A stretch of DNA of 64,000 bases from Bacteroides_E sp964528875 (GCA_964528875.1 CAZGUI010000003.1:1-64000), one strand, 5' to 3'; shown: positions 37,329-47,656, counted from the stretch's first letter. Made by a program: numbers and translations. Notes: a model not told the origin generated them from the letters alone.

Positions 37329-37360
37329 TTAATCATTACATTAGAAGCCGTAATGATTAA
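37329..37360. promoter_or_regulatory. Inverted repeat before the AXE1-like esterase gene
   Basis: TTAATCATTAC (37329-37339) and GTAATGATTAA (37350-37360) form perfect 11-bp arms around 10 bases. The right arm contains the upstream ATG at 37353. A -7-like AATCTTTA (37325-37332) overlaps the left arm. It may be an operator or a 5'-leader hairpin. It lies between the divergent GH20 and esterase genes. Confidence 0.5.
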
Positions 37361-37370
37361 TAAGAATAAA

Positions 37371-38681
37371 ATGAAGAAAACCCTTTTAACCTTAGTTTCG
37401 CTCTTTCTTACTCTACTGGCTATTGCAAATAACTACCCACATCAAAGCAATGTACTGTGGGTAACAACACCTAGTCATACCGACTGGTTATACAAAACAG
37501 GAGAAAAAGCAACTGTTTCTGTTCAAGTATATGAATATGGCATCTTGTTAGATGACAAAGAAATTGAATACGCCATTGGACAAGATTGTCTAGATACAGA
37601 TACCAAAGGGACAATCAAGCTGAAGAAAGGAAAAGCAGAAATCTCACTGGGAACAATGAATAAACCCGGATTTCGAGACTGTCAAATGAGTATTCAGCTG
37701 GAGGGAAAGACCTATAAGCATCACATCAAAGTAGGGTTTTCTCCCGAAAGAATCGCTCCTTACACACAAATGCCTCAGGATTTTAAAGATTACTGGAAAG
37801 AGGTACTCGTAGAGCAGGAGAATTGTCCTATGATTCCGGAAGTAAAATACATAGAAGAATTCTCTTCAGACAAAGTGGTTTGTTATTTAGTAAAATTACA
37901 ATGTTATAAACCCGGTTTCTTCGTTTACGGTTACCTCACTAAACCTCGTAAAGAAGGTAAATATCCCCTTGTAATATCCCCTCCGGGTGCAGGAATTAAG
38001 CCAATGAACCCTATGAAAACCATATTCTATGCTGAAAACGGATGTATACGGTTTGATATGGAGATTCATGGTATCAACCCTTCTTTAGATGCAGCGACTT
38101 ACAAGGACATTACCCAATCTTTTGGCAATCATCACCCCAATGGCTATTTAGCTAACGGAATACATAATCGTGACACTTACTATATGAAAAAGGTGTATGC
38201 AGGTTGCGTTCGAGCAGTTGATTTTCTCACTACTATCCCCGAATGGGATGGTACAAATATAATTGCTCAAGGGGGAAGTCAAGGAGGGGCTTTAGCTTTA
38301 GTCGTTGCCGGCCTAGACTCTAGAATTACAGCTTGCGTTGCTAATCACCCTGCATTATCGGATATGGCTGCCTATGCTGAAAAAGGACGTACAGGAGGTT
38401 ATCCACATTTTAACAGAAAATACAAAGGAGTTGAACTAACTCCAAACGTTATTCAAACACTTTCGTATTATGATGTTGTTAACTTTGCACGTTGCATCTC
38501 GGTTCCGGTCTTTATGACTTGGGGATACAATGATAATGTTTGTCCTCCAACCACTAGTTATGCTGTTTACAATGTATTAACAACTCCAAAGAAAGCTCTA
38601 ATTACTCCGGTTAACGAACATTGGGTATCTACAGATACACGATATGTTCAACTGGAATGGATAAAAGAGCAACTCAAGTAA
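37371..38681 (+). CDS. Secreted acetyl-xylan-esterase-like alpha/beta hydrolase (AXE1 family)
   Basis: Protein of 436 residues from the ATG at 37371, which directly precedes the signal peptide (KKTLLTLVSLFLTLLAIA). The in-frame ATG at 37353 lies inside an inverted repeat and adds only six residues. An N-terminal beta domain (about 20-135) is followed by an AXE1-type hydrolase domain. Catalytic residues visible: serine in AQGGSQGGAL (about 300), aspartate in WGYNDNVCPP (about 388) and histidine in PVNEHW (about 416). It probably removes acetyl esters from imported glycans. It is divergent from GH20 and ends at a strong terminator, so it is its own transcription unit. Confidence 0.83.
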   Translation: MKKTLLTLVSLFLTLLAIANNYPHQSNVLWVTTPSHTDWLYKTGEKATVSVQVYEYGILLDDKEIEYAIGQDCLDTDTKGTIKLKKGKAEISLGTMNKPGFRDCQMSIQLEGKTYKHHIKVGFSPERIAPYTQMPQDFKDYWKEVLVEQENCPMIPEVKYIEEFSSDKVVCYLVKLQCYKPGFFVYGYLTKPRKEGKYPLVISPPGAGIKPMNPMKTIFYAENGCIRFDMEIHGINPSLDAATYKDITQSFGNHHPNGYLANGIHNRDTYYMKKVYAGCVRAVDFLTTIPEWDGTNIIAQGGSQGGALALVVAGLDSRITACVANHPALSDMAAYAEKGRTGGYPHFNRKYKGVELTPNVIQTLSYYDVVNFARCISVPVFMTWGYNDNVCPPTTSYAVYNVLTTPKKALITPVNEHWVSTDTRYVQLEWIKEQLK

Positions 38682-38706
38682 TCATTGAAAGCTTTAAGGA
38701 TCAGTT

Positions 38707-38752
38707 TTATCACAAGTTTATCTAATCAATTGATAAACTTGTGATAATTTTC
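38707..38752 (+). terminator. Rho-independent terminator of the esterase gene
   Basis: TTATCACAAGTTTATC and GATAAACTTGTGATAA form perfect 16-bp arms around 9 bases, followed by TTTT. Located 26 bp after the esterase stop. Confidence 0.88.
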
Positions 38753-38783
38753 CATGTTGAATAAAAGTAATTAAGTAAGGGCA

Positions 38784-39161
38784 TTATGCATACAAATGAA
38801 AGATTCTATTCATCATCTGCCATTTTTCATCCGAAGTAGCATCTTCTTTACATAACTGAAACATACTCATATAATGTTCCCACTCCTCTTGTTTGGGAAG
38901 TGTAGCCAACTTTTTCATTGCCACCTCCCAATTGAAATTGAGAGGAACTTCCACAATCATAAATAAACGATAATCTACAATATAGATTTCCATCTCTAAT
39001 ATTCCCACCTCTCGGATACCTTCTAAGACTTCAGGCCAAACTTCAGATTCACTATGGCGCTTAATATACTCTTTTATTAACTTTGGATCATTTCTTAAAT
39101 CCATTGTTTGACAATATCTCTTTATCGGTTCTCTATACTCTTTAACCTTATAACCTTTCAT
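38784..39161 (-). CDS. rhaM: L-rhamnose mutarotase (RhaM/DUF718 family)
   Basis: Cytoplasmic protein of 125 residues. The family layout is visible: a DLRNDPKLIKEYIKRHSESEVWPEVLEGIRE stretch (residues about 21-51, with the conserved His and Trp), GILEMEIYIVDYRLFMIVEV with the catalytic Tyr region, and WMSMF-like LWEHYMSMFQ near the end. It is slightly longer than the typical 104 residues owing to an N-terminal extension (KGYKVKEYREPIKRYC). It interconverts L-rhamnose anomers, or possibly L-fucose. It fits the rhamnosidases at the start of the window and suggests rhamnose release by the neighbouring PUL. It is alone on its strand. Confidence 0.85.
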   Translation of the reverse strand: MKGYKVKEYREPIKRYCQTMDLRNDPKLIKEYIKRHSESEVWPEVLEGIREVGILEMEIYIVDYRLFMIVEVPLNFNWEVAMKKLATLPKQEEWEHYMSMFQLCKEDATSDEKWQMMNRIFHLYA

Positions 39162-39357
39162 CTCCTATCTAAATTAGAATCAATATTCCAAGATATAAGG
39201 AGAATATGAATTTAAAAAGTTTTCAGCCAAACTCTTACTCTGTGATTCTTCTTTTTTAACAAGTTGAGTAATAAGAGTACATAAAAGAAGCATTATAAAC
39301 ATTCCGGATTAATAGACTATAGTCTTAAAAATAGTCTCAGTATTTTTCTCCTTTTAT

Positions 39358-39436
39358 CGGTCTAGGACTGAAGGCTTGTCGGTCTAGGACTGAAGGGCTC
39401 TCGGTCTAGGACCGAACACCCTGCGGTCTAGGACCG
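39358..39436 (+). repeat. Four-unit 22-bp palindromic repeat cassette, copy C
   Basis: Units start at 39358, 39380, 39402 and 39424. Units 1 and 2 have GGACTG, unit 3 GGACCG, and unit 4 keeps the full palindrome. It lies between rhaM (minus) and the HTCS gene (plus), in a 423-bp space with no other gene. Its left flank CTTTTAT resembles those of copies A and D. Confidence 0.9.
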
Positions 39437-39584
39437 TCTCAGAAGAAACAGAACCAAGCAGACTAATAAACCTAAACTTCATTGAAGCAAAGAAATAAAT
39501 ACACACCTTTTTCCTCTCCTTTTTTGTTGTTCTTGAAAATAGAACTACATTCGTTCTAAATTGTCATAACTATATAAATTAGCT

Positions 39585-42500
39585 ATGAAGACTATTAACT
39601 TTGTTTTTATATTTTTCCTCTTATTACCACTAACTCTTTTTGCCGAGGGTAGCTACTTTTTTTCTCATATTTCTTCAGAACAAGGGTTATCACAATTAAC
39701 AGTAACCTCTATCTTACAAGATCACGAAGGGTTTATGTGGTTTGGTACACGCAATGGGCTAAACAAATATGACGGATACACTTTTGATGTATATCAACAC
39801 GACCCAAACAACAGAAAAAGTCTAAGTGATAATCACATCTTATGCTTAACCGAGGATAACGAAAAGAATCTATGGATAGGTACCAATAGTGGATTGAACA
39901 AATTAACGTATACCACTCAAGAGATTGAACGTTTTTTTAGCTTAAATGACAGCACCACTCTTTCCAGCAGCTCCATTCTTTCTCTTTACACTGACCTTGA
40001 AGGAGATGTGTGGATTGGAACTTTTAGTGGGCTTAACAAATACAATAAAGCGAATCATACTTTTGAGCGAATTAACATAGATAAAAGAACAAAAGATCAA
40101 ATCAATACCATTATTGGTAAAGATCATATGCTATATCTGGGTACAACTCACCAAGGAGTAATAAGCTATAACACCAAAACTCGCGAAGTAAAAAGCATAA
40201 CCCATACAGAAGAATATAAAAACATTCGATCTCTCTTTCTGGATAAAAACAACAACTTATGGATAGGAACATATAACCACGGAGTTTTAGTTTTATCTCC
40301 CTCGGGCGAAATTCAAGCTCGCTACTCCACATCCAACGGATTAAGCAGTAACTATATCCGAAGCATCAACCAATCCCCCAATGGAAACATGCTCATTGGT
40401 TCCTTCAATGGCTTGAATGTTTTAGACCTTCAAACGCAAAAGATTACTCCCTATAAAGCAGAAGGACAATTAAATGGAAGCATTAGCCACAACTCCATCT
40501 ATAATATTTTTATTGACAAGAACCAAACCTTATGGATTGGCACGTATGGTGGTGGTGTAAACTATTATACACCGTATGCCAACAAGTTTCAATTCTACAA
40601 TTTCTTACAAGAGCAAAAAAAGGCCTTTGGTATTAAAGGTCCAATTGTTGAGACAAAAAACAGCATCTACATTGCTACTGAAGGAAGTGGTTTAATAGAA
40701 ATGTATAAACCAATTAACCAGAAATATCAATTTGATTTTTATAAAATATCCGAACACTTTTTTTCACATAACATTTTAAAGTCACTCTATTTAGAAGGAG
40801 ATAAGATTTTCTGTGGAACTAACCTTGGTACTATCTACATCTTTGACACACAGTCCAAAAAGTTTACTCTGTTCTACGATTTCAAATCAGAAAAGGCTAT
40901 CTATCAGATAGGTAGAAATAGCTTTGGAGAGTTATATGCTGCAGGAGTGAATGAAATTGGCTTTACCTTTTTCACCAAAGAGGGTAAAATACGGAATTCA
41001 TTTAAAACAAAGAATCAATCTTCCTTTACCTTTAAAGATACTCGTTGTATACTTGAAATTGAAAAAGGAAGATATCTCATTGGCACACGAAACAATGGAT
41101 TGTATGATTTTAATGAAACAACCGGAGAAATTAAACAATACTTAAAAACGCTCAACAGTATTCCCGAACGGACCATTCCTAAGAACTACATAACTAGCAT
41201 TATTAAAGACCACAAGGGGCAAATTTGGATTGGCACCTATGGTGGAGGAATTGCATTATTTAATAGAGAAAAAGCAACTTTCACCACTTACAACCAAACG
41301 GATGGTCTATTAAGCAATAGCATTTGCGCATTAGTGGAGGATGAAAATCACCATTTATGGATTAGTAGCTTGTCGGGGATAAGCAAGATGAACTTAGAGA
41401 CACACGAAATTGTAAATTATGATTACTCCAGTGGTATCTCTGTAAATGAATTTACACCTCATTCAGGTACTCAACTATTAAATGGAAGGGTTGTATTTAG
41501 TGGAAACAATGGAATCATTGCTTTCAACCCGAATCAAATGGAGGTTAATCCACACATTCCACCTGTTGTATTAAGAAATCTCTTTATCAACAACAACAAA
41601 ATAATTCCTGGGGCTCCGGATGGCGTACTCACTAATGAAATAGCTACACAGAATCAGATCACACTCAACCACAATCAAACGAATATAGCCATTGAATACA
41701 GTAGCTTAAACTATGTTCTACCGAATAAAAATCAGTATAAATATCAACTGAAAGGCTTTGATAAAGAGTGGAACGATGCCGGTAACAGACGAATAGCCTA
41801 CTACACTAATATTCCTCCCGGCACCTATACATTTATTGTAAAAGCATCCAACAATGATGAGGTATGGAATGATGCTGGAACTTCTATAGAAATCATCGTA
41901 CGCCCCCCTTTCTGGAAAACTTGGTGGGCATACACACTGTATGTCTTGTTTCTAGGAGCAATACTCTACATTATTCTCAGATACTACAATGAACGTAAGC
42001 AGTTGGAGAGTAAAATAAAACTAGAGCAAGCCAAAGCTGAAACTCAAAGAGAGTTTAATGAAACAAGAAATCGCTTATTCACAAATTTCTCTCACGAGCT
42101 AAGAACACCCTTAACGCTGATCATGAGTCCATTACGAGGAATGATTGAGAAGGGAGAAAACTTACCCCTTCAAGTTCAAGAACAGCACAAACTAATGTAT
42201 AACAACACCTTAAGATTGCTCCGTTTGGTAAATAACCTAATGGATTTTCAAAAGAAAGAAAGTGGAATACTCACCCTCTCACCTCAATCTTATGATTTCA
42301 TTGTTTTTTCGGAGGAGCTAGTACAACTTTTTACCCAACTGGCAACTTCAAGAAAAATAACATTGAATTTTATACACCAAATTGATCACTTAAACTATCT
42401 CTTTGACTTAGGATTAATGGAAAAAGTGTTTTTCAACCTTCTTTCCAATGCTTTTAAGAATGTACCCGATGGAGGAACAGTCGAAGTAGCATTGCACTTT

Positions 42501-43676
42501 AAACAACTCTCTGAATTGCAAAAACAATATCCAGAAAAAGGAAAACATTACACAAATGATAAATTAAGGTACATCTTATTGGAGTTCAAGGATTCAGGCG
42601 AAGGTATTCCAACTGAACAATTAGAAGACATCTTTATGCCTTTTTATCAGGTTGCACAAAATAAACATTCTATGTCTGGTACAGGGCTAGGGTTAAGTTT
42701 GAGTAAATCCATAATAGAACTGCATGAGGGTATTATTTGGGCTGAAAACCAAACCAATGGAGGTGCGGTGTTTATCTGTGTTTTGCCTTATGACGAGGAA
42801 CTGCATAAAGACCTACCACTAATGGAACAGGAAGATTATGATGGGTTATTTTTACAACAAAACATAGAGCTTCCAAGAAAAAGCTCTACTCTTCCTCTTT
42901 ATTCTCCCAATAAAAAACACACGGTCTTAGTCGTTGAAGACAATGTGGATGTTCAGGAGTATATAGCATCGTGTCTATCGGAATACAATGTTATTTTAGC
43001 TTCTAACGGAAATGAAGGAGTGGAAAAAGCAATAGAAAAGCAGCCTGACATCATTGTTTCAGATTTAATGATGCCTAAAATGGATGGCATGGAGATGACA
43101 TCTATCCTAAAACACAACATACGCACCAGTCATATTCCTATTATACTGCTTACTGCACGTACGATGTCAAAAGATATCCAAGAAGGTTATGATACAGGTG
43201 CAGATGACTATATAACTAAACCTTTTGATGAAACACTATTAGTTACAAGGGTTAAAAATCTCATTGCCAATCGTGAAAAACTAAAAGAAATCTATGGAAA
43301 GGATTTTTCTTTAGACACCTTAGGCATTGAAGTTTCTTCTCTAGATGAACAGTTCATTCAGAAACTACATAAAATAATGGAGGAAAACCTTTCGAATGCT
43401 CAATTCAGTTTAGATTTTCTCAGTCAAGAAATAGGAATGAGTAAAGCGACTCTCTATCGCAAGGTGAAATCGATAACAGACCTTACCCCCAATGAATTCA
43501 TACGAAATTACCGACTGGAAATTGCAGCCAAATTATTACAAGAAACACAACTCCCTATTTCTGAAGTATATGTTTCTGTTGGCTTTAACAGCATAGCCTA
43601 TTTCTCTACTTGTTTCAAGAATCGTTATGGGGTATCACCTACTGAGTATATGTCAAAAAGTAAACGAATAAACTAA
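39585..43676 (+). CDS. Hybrid two-component system regulator (HTCS) of the PUL
   Basis: One-protein sensor and activator of 1363 residues. Signal peptide 1-20. Two seven-bladed propellers of Reg_prop repeats (for example MWFGTRNGLNKYDGY and LWIGTNSGLNKL) cover about 25-690, with a Y_Y_Y domain near 700-770. One TM helix (WWAYTLYVLFLGAILYIIL) is at about 780-798. HisKA has the histidine in NFSHELRTPLTLI (about 837), and the ATPase domain has TGLGLSLSKSI. The receiver has its aspartate in VSDLMMPKMDG (about 1160), and the C-terminal AraC-type HTH spans about 1262-1360. It would bind an oligosaccharide in the periplasm and activate the genes downstream. A matching 35-bp element precedes GH88 and susC. 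Confidence 0.95.
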   Translation: MKTINFVFIFFLLLPLTLFAEGSYFFSHISSEQGLSQLTVTSILQDHEGFMWFGTRNGLNKYDGYTFDVYQHDPNNRKSLSDNHILCLTEDNEKNLWIGTNSGLNKLTYTTQEIERFFSLNDSTTLSSSSILSLYTDLEGDVWIGTFSGLNKYNKANHTFERINIDKRTKDQINTIIGKDHMLYLGTTHQGVISYNTKTREVKSITHTEEYKNIRSLFLDKNNNLWIGTYNHGVLVLSPSGEIQARYSTSNGLSSNYIRSINQSPNGNMLIGSFNGLNVLDLQTQKITPYKAEGQLNGSISHNSIYNIFIDKNQTLWIGTYGGGVNYYTPYANKFQFYNFLQEQKKAFGIKGPIVETKNSIYIATEGSGLIEMYKPINQKYQFDFYKISEHFFSHNILKSLYLEGDKIFCGTNLGTIYIFDTQSKKFTLFYDFKSEKAIYQIGRNSFGELYAAGVNEIGFTFFTKEGKIRNSFKTKNQSSFTFKDTRCILEIEKGRYLIGTRNNGLYDFNETTGEIKQYLKTLNSIPERTIPKNYITSIIKDHKGQIWIGTYGGGIALFNREKATFTTYNQTDGLLSNSICALVEDENHHLWISSLSGISKMNLETHEIVNYDYSSGISVNEFTPHSGTQLLNGRVVFSGNNGIIAFNPNQMEVNPHIPPVVLRNLFINNNKIIPGAPDGVLTNEIATQNQITLNHNQTNIAIEYSSLNYVLPNKNQYKYQLKGFDKEWNDAGNRRIAYYTNIPPGTYTFIVKASNNDEVWNDAGTSIEIIVRPPFWKTWWAYTLYVLFLGAILYIILRYYNERKQLESKIKLEQAKAETQREFNETRNRLFTNFSHELRTPLTLIMSPLRGMIEKGENLPLQVQEQHKLMYNNTLRLLRLVNNLMDFQKKESGILTLSPQSYDFIVFSEELVQLFTQLATSRKITLNFIHQIDHLNYLFDLGLMEKVFFNLLSNAFKNVPDGGTVEVALHFKQLSELQKQYPEKGKHYTNDKLRYILLEFKDSGEGIPTEQLEDIFMPFYQVAQNKHSMSGTGLGLSLSKSIIELHEGIIWAENQTNGGAVFICVLPYDEELHKDLPLMEQEDYDGLFLQQNIELPRKSSTLPLYSPNKKHTVLVVEDNVDVQEYIASCLSEYNVILASNGNEGVEKAIEKQPDIIVSDLMMPKMDGMEMTSILKHNIRTSHIPIILLTARTMSKDIQEGYDTGADDYITKPFDETLLVTRVKNLIANREKLKEIYGKDFSLDTLGIEVSSLDEQFIQKLHKIMEENLSNAQFSLDFLSQEIGMSKATLYRKVKSITDLTPNEFIRNYRLEIAAKLLQETQLPISEVYVSVGFNSIAYFSTCFKNRYGVSPTEYMSKSKRIN

Positions 43677-43702
43677 CCTACAGCTATTAATAGGTAGGAA
43701 TA

Positions 43703-43766
43703 ATGGATTTTTGAAAAAGATTGAATTGATATTGAAACTCAGTCTTGTTTATCTTCTTGATTTTTG
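43703..43766 (+). promoter_or_regulatory. HTCS-box promoter of the GH88-GH2 operon
   Basis: The 35 bp at 43703-43737 match those at 47721-47755 before susC at 29 of 35 positions. In both the element ends 21 bases before the -7 box (here GATTTTTG, 43759-43766). TTGAA occurs at 43711, 43721 and 43732, a 10-11-bp period suited to tandem AraC-type HTH contacts. Confidence 0.65.
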
Positions 43767-43795
43767 TAGTAGTATAATACTTCAAAAATCAAACT

Positions 43796-45034
43796 ATGAA
43801 CAAGCATCTATATTTTCTGCTTATTTTAAGTCTTTTCTTCTGTTCTTGTAATCACCATTCAACAGATAAAAATACAACCTCAAAAGGATTTGAGTTTGCT
43901 ACTGCACAGCTGAAATTTGCAATAGCCGAAATAAACAAAACAACCTCCGATTCTACTCATAAGTCAATATCTGAAAACAAGATTCCGGTTTCACCCCGCT
44001 CTATGGATAGTCAGGGGAATCTAATAATGGTCCCTTCACGAGACTGGACCAGTGGTTTTTTCCCTGGAGAACTATGGTATATGTATGAGTACACAAAAGA
44101 CTCCTATTGGAAAGAGATGGCACAACAATATAGTGCCCCCATTGAGCAAGAAAAAAGAAATGGTAAAACCCACGATATGGGTTTCAAAGTGTATTGTAGT
44201 TTTGGCAATGGCTATCGATTAACAAACGATGAAAGTTATAAAAGTATTTTATTAGAGTCTGCTAATACACTGATTACTCGATATAAGCCTAATGCGAAAA
44301 TCATACGCTCATGGGATCATAATAAAGACAAGTGGCAATGTCCGGTCATCATAGATAATATGATGAACTTGGAACTACTTTTCTGGGCATTCAAAGAAAC
44401 CAACGACCCTACTTATTATAACATAGCAGTAGATCACGCTACAACCACATTAAAGAATCACTTTAGACCCGATTATAGTTCCTATCATGTTATTGATTAT
44501 GATACCATTACCGGAGAAGTATTAAAAAGGAATACCCATCAAGGTTATGCACACGAGTCAGCATGGTCTAGAGGACAAGCATGGGCAGTTTATGGCTATA
44601 CAATGTGCTATAGGGAAACAGGAAATATAGAGTTTTTAGAAATAGCAAAAAATGTAGTTCAATATATTTTCAATCACCCCAACTTACCACAAGATCTTAT
44701 TCCTTACTGGGATTATGATGCACCAGAAATTCCCAATGAACCCAGAGATGTATCGGCAGCAACAGTAACTGCTTCAGCACTTTATGAGCTAAGTCTATAC
44801 GATGAGGAAAACGCATCACAATATAAAAAATGGGCAGATACCATCTTAAATAATTTAGCCTCAAACTATCACGCAAAAACCAATGGAGATTGTGGATTCC
44901 TGTTACTACATAGCACAGGATCAAAACCAGGTAATTTTGAAGTAGATGCCCCATTGGTTTATGCCGATTATTATTATTTAGAAGCATTAATTAGAAAACA
45001 AAAAATAGAAGACCATAGTCCTCTTTTTAACTAA
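43796..45034 (+). CDS. GH88 unsaturated glucuronyl hydrolase
   Basis: Protein of 412 residues with a lipoprotein signal (SLFFCSC near residue 18). The (alpha/alpha)6 barrel carries the catalytic aspartate region VIIDNMMNLELLFWA (about 183-197) and the family block HQGYAHESAWSRGQAWAVYG (about 246-265). It also has SGFFPGELWYMYE near the start. GH88 hydrates the C4-C5 double bond of unsaturated uronates left by polysaccharide lyases, which fits the PL38-like lyase in the same locus. It is 119 bp behind the HTCS gene with its own promoter, and 22 bp before a GH2 gene, with which it forms an operon. Confidence 0.91.
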   Translation: MNKHLYFLLILSLFFCSCNHHSTDKNTTSKGFEFATAQLKFAIAEINKTTSDSTHKSISENKIPVSPRSMDSQGNLIMVPSRDWTSGFFPGELWYMYEYTKDSYWKEMAQQYSAPIEQEKRNGKTHDMGFKVYCSFGNGYRLTNDESYKSILLESANTLITRYKPNAKIIRSWDHNKDKWQCPVIIDNMMNLELLFWAFKETNDPTYYNIAVDHATTTLKNHFRPDYSSYHVIDYDTITGEVLKRNTHQGYAHESAWSRGQAWAVYGYTMCYRETGNIEFLEIAKNVVQYIFNHPNLPQDLIPYWDYDAPEIPNEPRDVSAATVTASALYELSLYDEENASQYKKWADTILNNLASNYHAKTNGDCGFLLLHSTGSKPGNFEVDAPLVYADYYYLEALIRKQKIEDHSPLFN

Positions 45035-45056
45035 CACCCTTAGATAGACATTCAGT

Positions 45057-47552
45057 ATGAACAAGAAAAACAAAATCTTACAAAATCTCTTTATCCTCTT
45101 TGCATTTTTAAGTATAGCAGGATCGGGTATGGCGCAAATAAACTATCCCAACAAACAGCGCTTAAACGACGATTGGCTGTTCTTACAGTCAGACCTTGGC
45201 AGCATTTGGGAAGCTGTTCGTCCGGCAGTCAAAGGGGCTTCCGAAACAGTTCCATTATGGAACAAGGTAACACTGCCGCATTGTTTTAATGCAGAAGATG
45301 CAGTAGACCCCGATAAAAACTATTATCAAGGACCGGGTTGGTATAAGATGATGCTTAAAGTAGACAACCCTTATGCTAACGGCAGAACGCTTTTACACTT
45401 TGAGGGTGCGGGTCAAAAAACCGAGGTATATATTTACACAACAAAGGTAGGTAGCCACGTAGGAGGTTATGATGAATGGAGTGTTGATATTACTGACGCT
45501 GTACACTCCTTTTTACAATCTAAAGAGGCTAAACGATTCAAAGGAGAAGTCCCTTTAATTGTTCGTTGCGATAATACGCGCGATGTAGAAATGATTCCTT
45601 CCGACTTATCAGACTTTAACGTATATGGCGGCATCTATCGCTACCTAAATTTGGTATATACCCCCGCAATGTCATTCGCTCAAATAAAAATAACTCCGAC
45701 AGTAGATGCCAAAGGAAAAAAAGCACAACTTTCCATTGAGGGAAACATTTTAAATCATTCCTCTGAATCGTCTGCAAGAATTAACATTAAGATTGTTGAT
45801 CCTTCAGGAAAAACAATAAAAGAGCAAAAACAAACCCTTAACCAATGGGATAACATAAACCTGCTCTCTTTAGATCTAGCAAAACCCAAGTTATGGTCAC
45901 CCGACAGTCCACAGTTATACACTTGTGAAATCACATTAAGCACATCAACAGAGGAAACAACATATCAAGATGTTTTTGGTTTTCGCCATTTTGAATTTGT
46001 TGAGAAAGGACCATTCCTTCTCAACGGAAAACGACTTTTATTAAGAGGAACTCATCGTCACGAAGATCACGCAGGAGTGGCTGCAGCAATGACTGAGGAG
46101 CAGATTATAAAAGAGATGGAACTGATGAAAGAGATGGGGGTTAACTTCATTCGATTAGGTCATTATCAACAATCCAGAATAGTCCTTGAAGCCTGTAACC
46201 GATTAGGAATATTGGTATGGGAAGAGATACCCTGGTGTAGAGGTGGACTAGGTGGAGAGACCTATAAAGAGCAAGCCAGACGTATGCTTACTAATATGAT
46301 TACCCAACATCACAATCACCCATCTGTAATTTTATGGGGACTAGGTAATGAAAATGACTGGCCTAACGATTTTCCGGAATTTGATAAAGAGAAAATCAGA
46401 CAATTCATGAAAGAACTTCACGACTTATCACACCAATTGGACGATAGTCGATTGACTTGTATTAGAAGATGTGAATTCTGTAGCGATATAATTGATGTGT
46501 ACTCTCCTTCAATATGGGCCGGATGGTACAGAGGCGTATATACTGATTACAAGCGGGTTTCGTACAATGAGATGCAGAAAGTAAAACACTTCCTACATGT
46601 GGAATGGGGAGGAGATAACCACGCCAGACGGCATGCAGAAGACCCGTATGTGGGTTTAGATAAAATTAAAACCGGTAGTTCTGCCGACGAGAGAGCTGGA
46701 GATGCTTCTTTATATGGAGGTACAGCACGCGCCTCCAAAGACGGTGATTGGAGTGAAACTTACATTGTGGACTTAATTGACTGGCACTTGAAAGAGCAGG
46801 AAACCATGGATTGGCTAACAGGAGCTGCTTATTGGCCTTTCAAGGACTTTTCCACTCCTGTACGTCCGGAAAATCCTATCCCTTACATGAACCAAAAAGG
46901 AGTTGTAGAGCGCGACTTAACTCCTAAAGAATCGTTTTACGTCTTTCAATCGTATTGGACCACAAAACCAATGATTCATATTTATGGCCATACATGGCCG
47001 GTACGTTGGGGAAAGGCAGATGAAGTAAAAACTTTAAGAGTGTATTCTAACTGTGATAAAGTAGAACTGTTTCTAAATGGAGAGAGCTGTGGAATAAAGA
47101 AAAGAGACTCACAAGATTTCCCTTCAGCCGGTTTACGCTGGGATACCTCATTCAAACCCGGGAAAAATACTGTAAAAGCCGTTGGATATAAAAAGGAGAA
47201 GAAGGAAACTATTCAAGTCATTGATGAAATCTCTTTTGAATATGAAACACGTACTTTCGGTAAAGAGACCTCCATCACTGCATCAATAATTGAAGAAACA
47301 GATGATTATGTATGGATTGAAGCAGAGCTAAAAGACCAAAATGGTGTTATTTGTTTGAATTCTAAAAAGTACATCTACTTTTCAGTAGTTGGTGATGGAT
47401 CATTGGTTAAAAATCAAGGCACATCAACCGGATCATCTAAAGTACAAGCCTATAATGGAAGAGCTAGAATTCAATTAATGAAAAATAAAGGAGAGTCTGT
47501 TATCGCTATAAAATCAAATAGTCTGGAAACTATTTTTATATCGATAAGGTAA
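45057..47552 (+). CDS. GH2 family beta-glycosidase (831 residues)
   Basis: Secreted GH2 enzyme. The signal peptide (about 1-27) precedes a jelly-roll sugar-binding domain (RLNDDWLFLQSD onward), an immunoglobulin-like domain, and a TIM barrel starting near residue 320 (FLLNGKRLLLRGTHRHED). The acid/base glutamate is in LWGLGNEND (about 430) and the nucleophile in HVEWGGDNHARR (about 515). C-terminal Ig-like domains follow, including VYSNCDKVELFLNG. Activity could be beta-galactosidase or beta-glucuronidase. The pairing with GH88 suggests that it acts on the neutral or uronate-linked sugar exposed after the unsaturated end is removed. A terminator lies 144 bp downstream. Confidence 0.88.
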   Translation: MNKKNKILQNLFILFAFLSIAGSGMAQINYPNKQRLNDDWLFLQSDLGSIWEAVRPAVKGASETVPLWNKVTLPHCFNAEDAVDPDKNYYQGPGWYKMMLKVDNPYANGRTLLHFEGAGQKTEVYIYTTKVGSHVGGYDEWSVDITDAVHSFLQSKEAKRFKGEVPLIVRCDNTRDVEMIPSDLSDFNVYGGIYRYLNLVYTPAMSFAQIKITPTVDAKGKKAQLSIEGNILNHSSESSARINIKIVDPSGKTIKEQKQTLNQWDNINLLSLDLAKPKLWSPDSPQLYTCEITLSTSTEETTYQDVFGFRHFEFVEKGPFLLNGKRLLLRGTHRHEDHAGVAAAMTEEQIIKEMELMKEMGVNFIRLGHYQQSRIVLEACNRLGILVWEEIPWCRGGLGGETYKEQARRMLTNMITQHHNHPSVILWGLGNENDWPNDFPEFDKEKIRQFMKELHDLSHQLDDSRLTCIRRCEFCSDIIDVYSPSIWAGWYRGVYTDYKRVSYNEMQKVKHFLHVEWGGDNHARRHAEDPYVGLDKIKTGSSADERAGDASLYGGTARASKDGDWSETYIVDLIDWHLKEQETMDWLTGAAYWPFKDFSTPVRPENPIPYMNQKGVVERDLTPKESFYVFQSYWTTKPMIHIYGHTWPVRWGKADEVKTLRVYSNCDKVELFLNGESCGIKKRDSQDFPSAGLRWDTSFKPGKNTVKAVGYKKEKKETIQVIDEISFEYETRTFGKETSITASIIEETDDYVWIEAELKDQNGVICLNSKKYIYFSVVGDGSLVKNQGTSTGSSKVQAYNGRARIQLMKNKGESVIAIKSNSLETIFISIR

Positions 47553-47630
47553 AGGCTAACTTTGCATATTTTTCTAATAAAAAACCAAACTAGACAAGAA
47601 CGCCCAAAAGAGAACTGTTAATTAAACATT

Positions 47631-47656
47631 AAAAAAAGAAGTAAATTAAACTTCTT
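47631..47656 (-). terminator. Minus-strand terminator inside the susC upstream region
   Basis: On the minus strand AAGAAGT pairs with ACTTCTT (47656-47650 and 47642-47636) and is followed by seven T (47637-47631). No annotated minus-strand gene ends here, so it would serve an antisense transcript starting near or inside susC. Confidence 0.5.
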
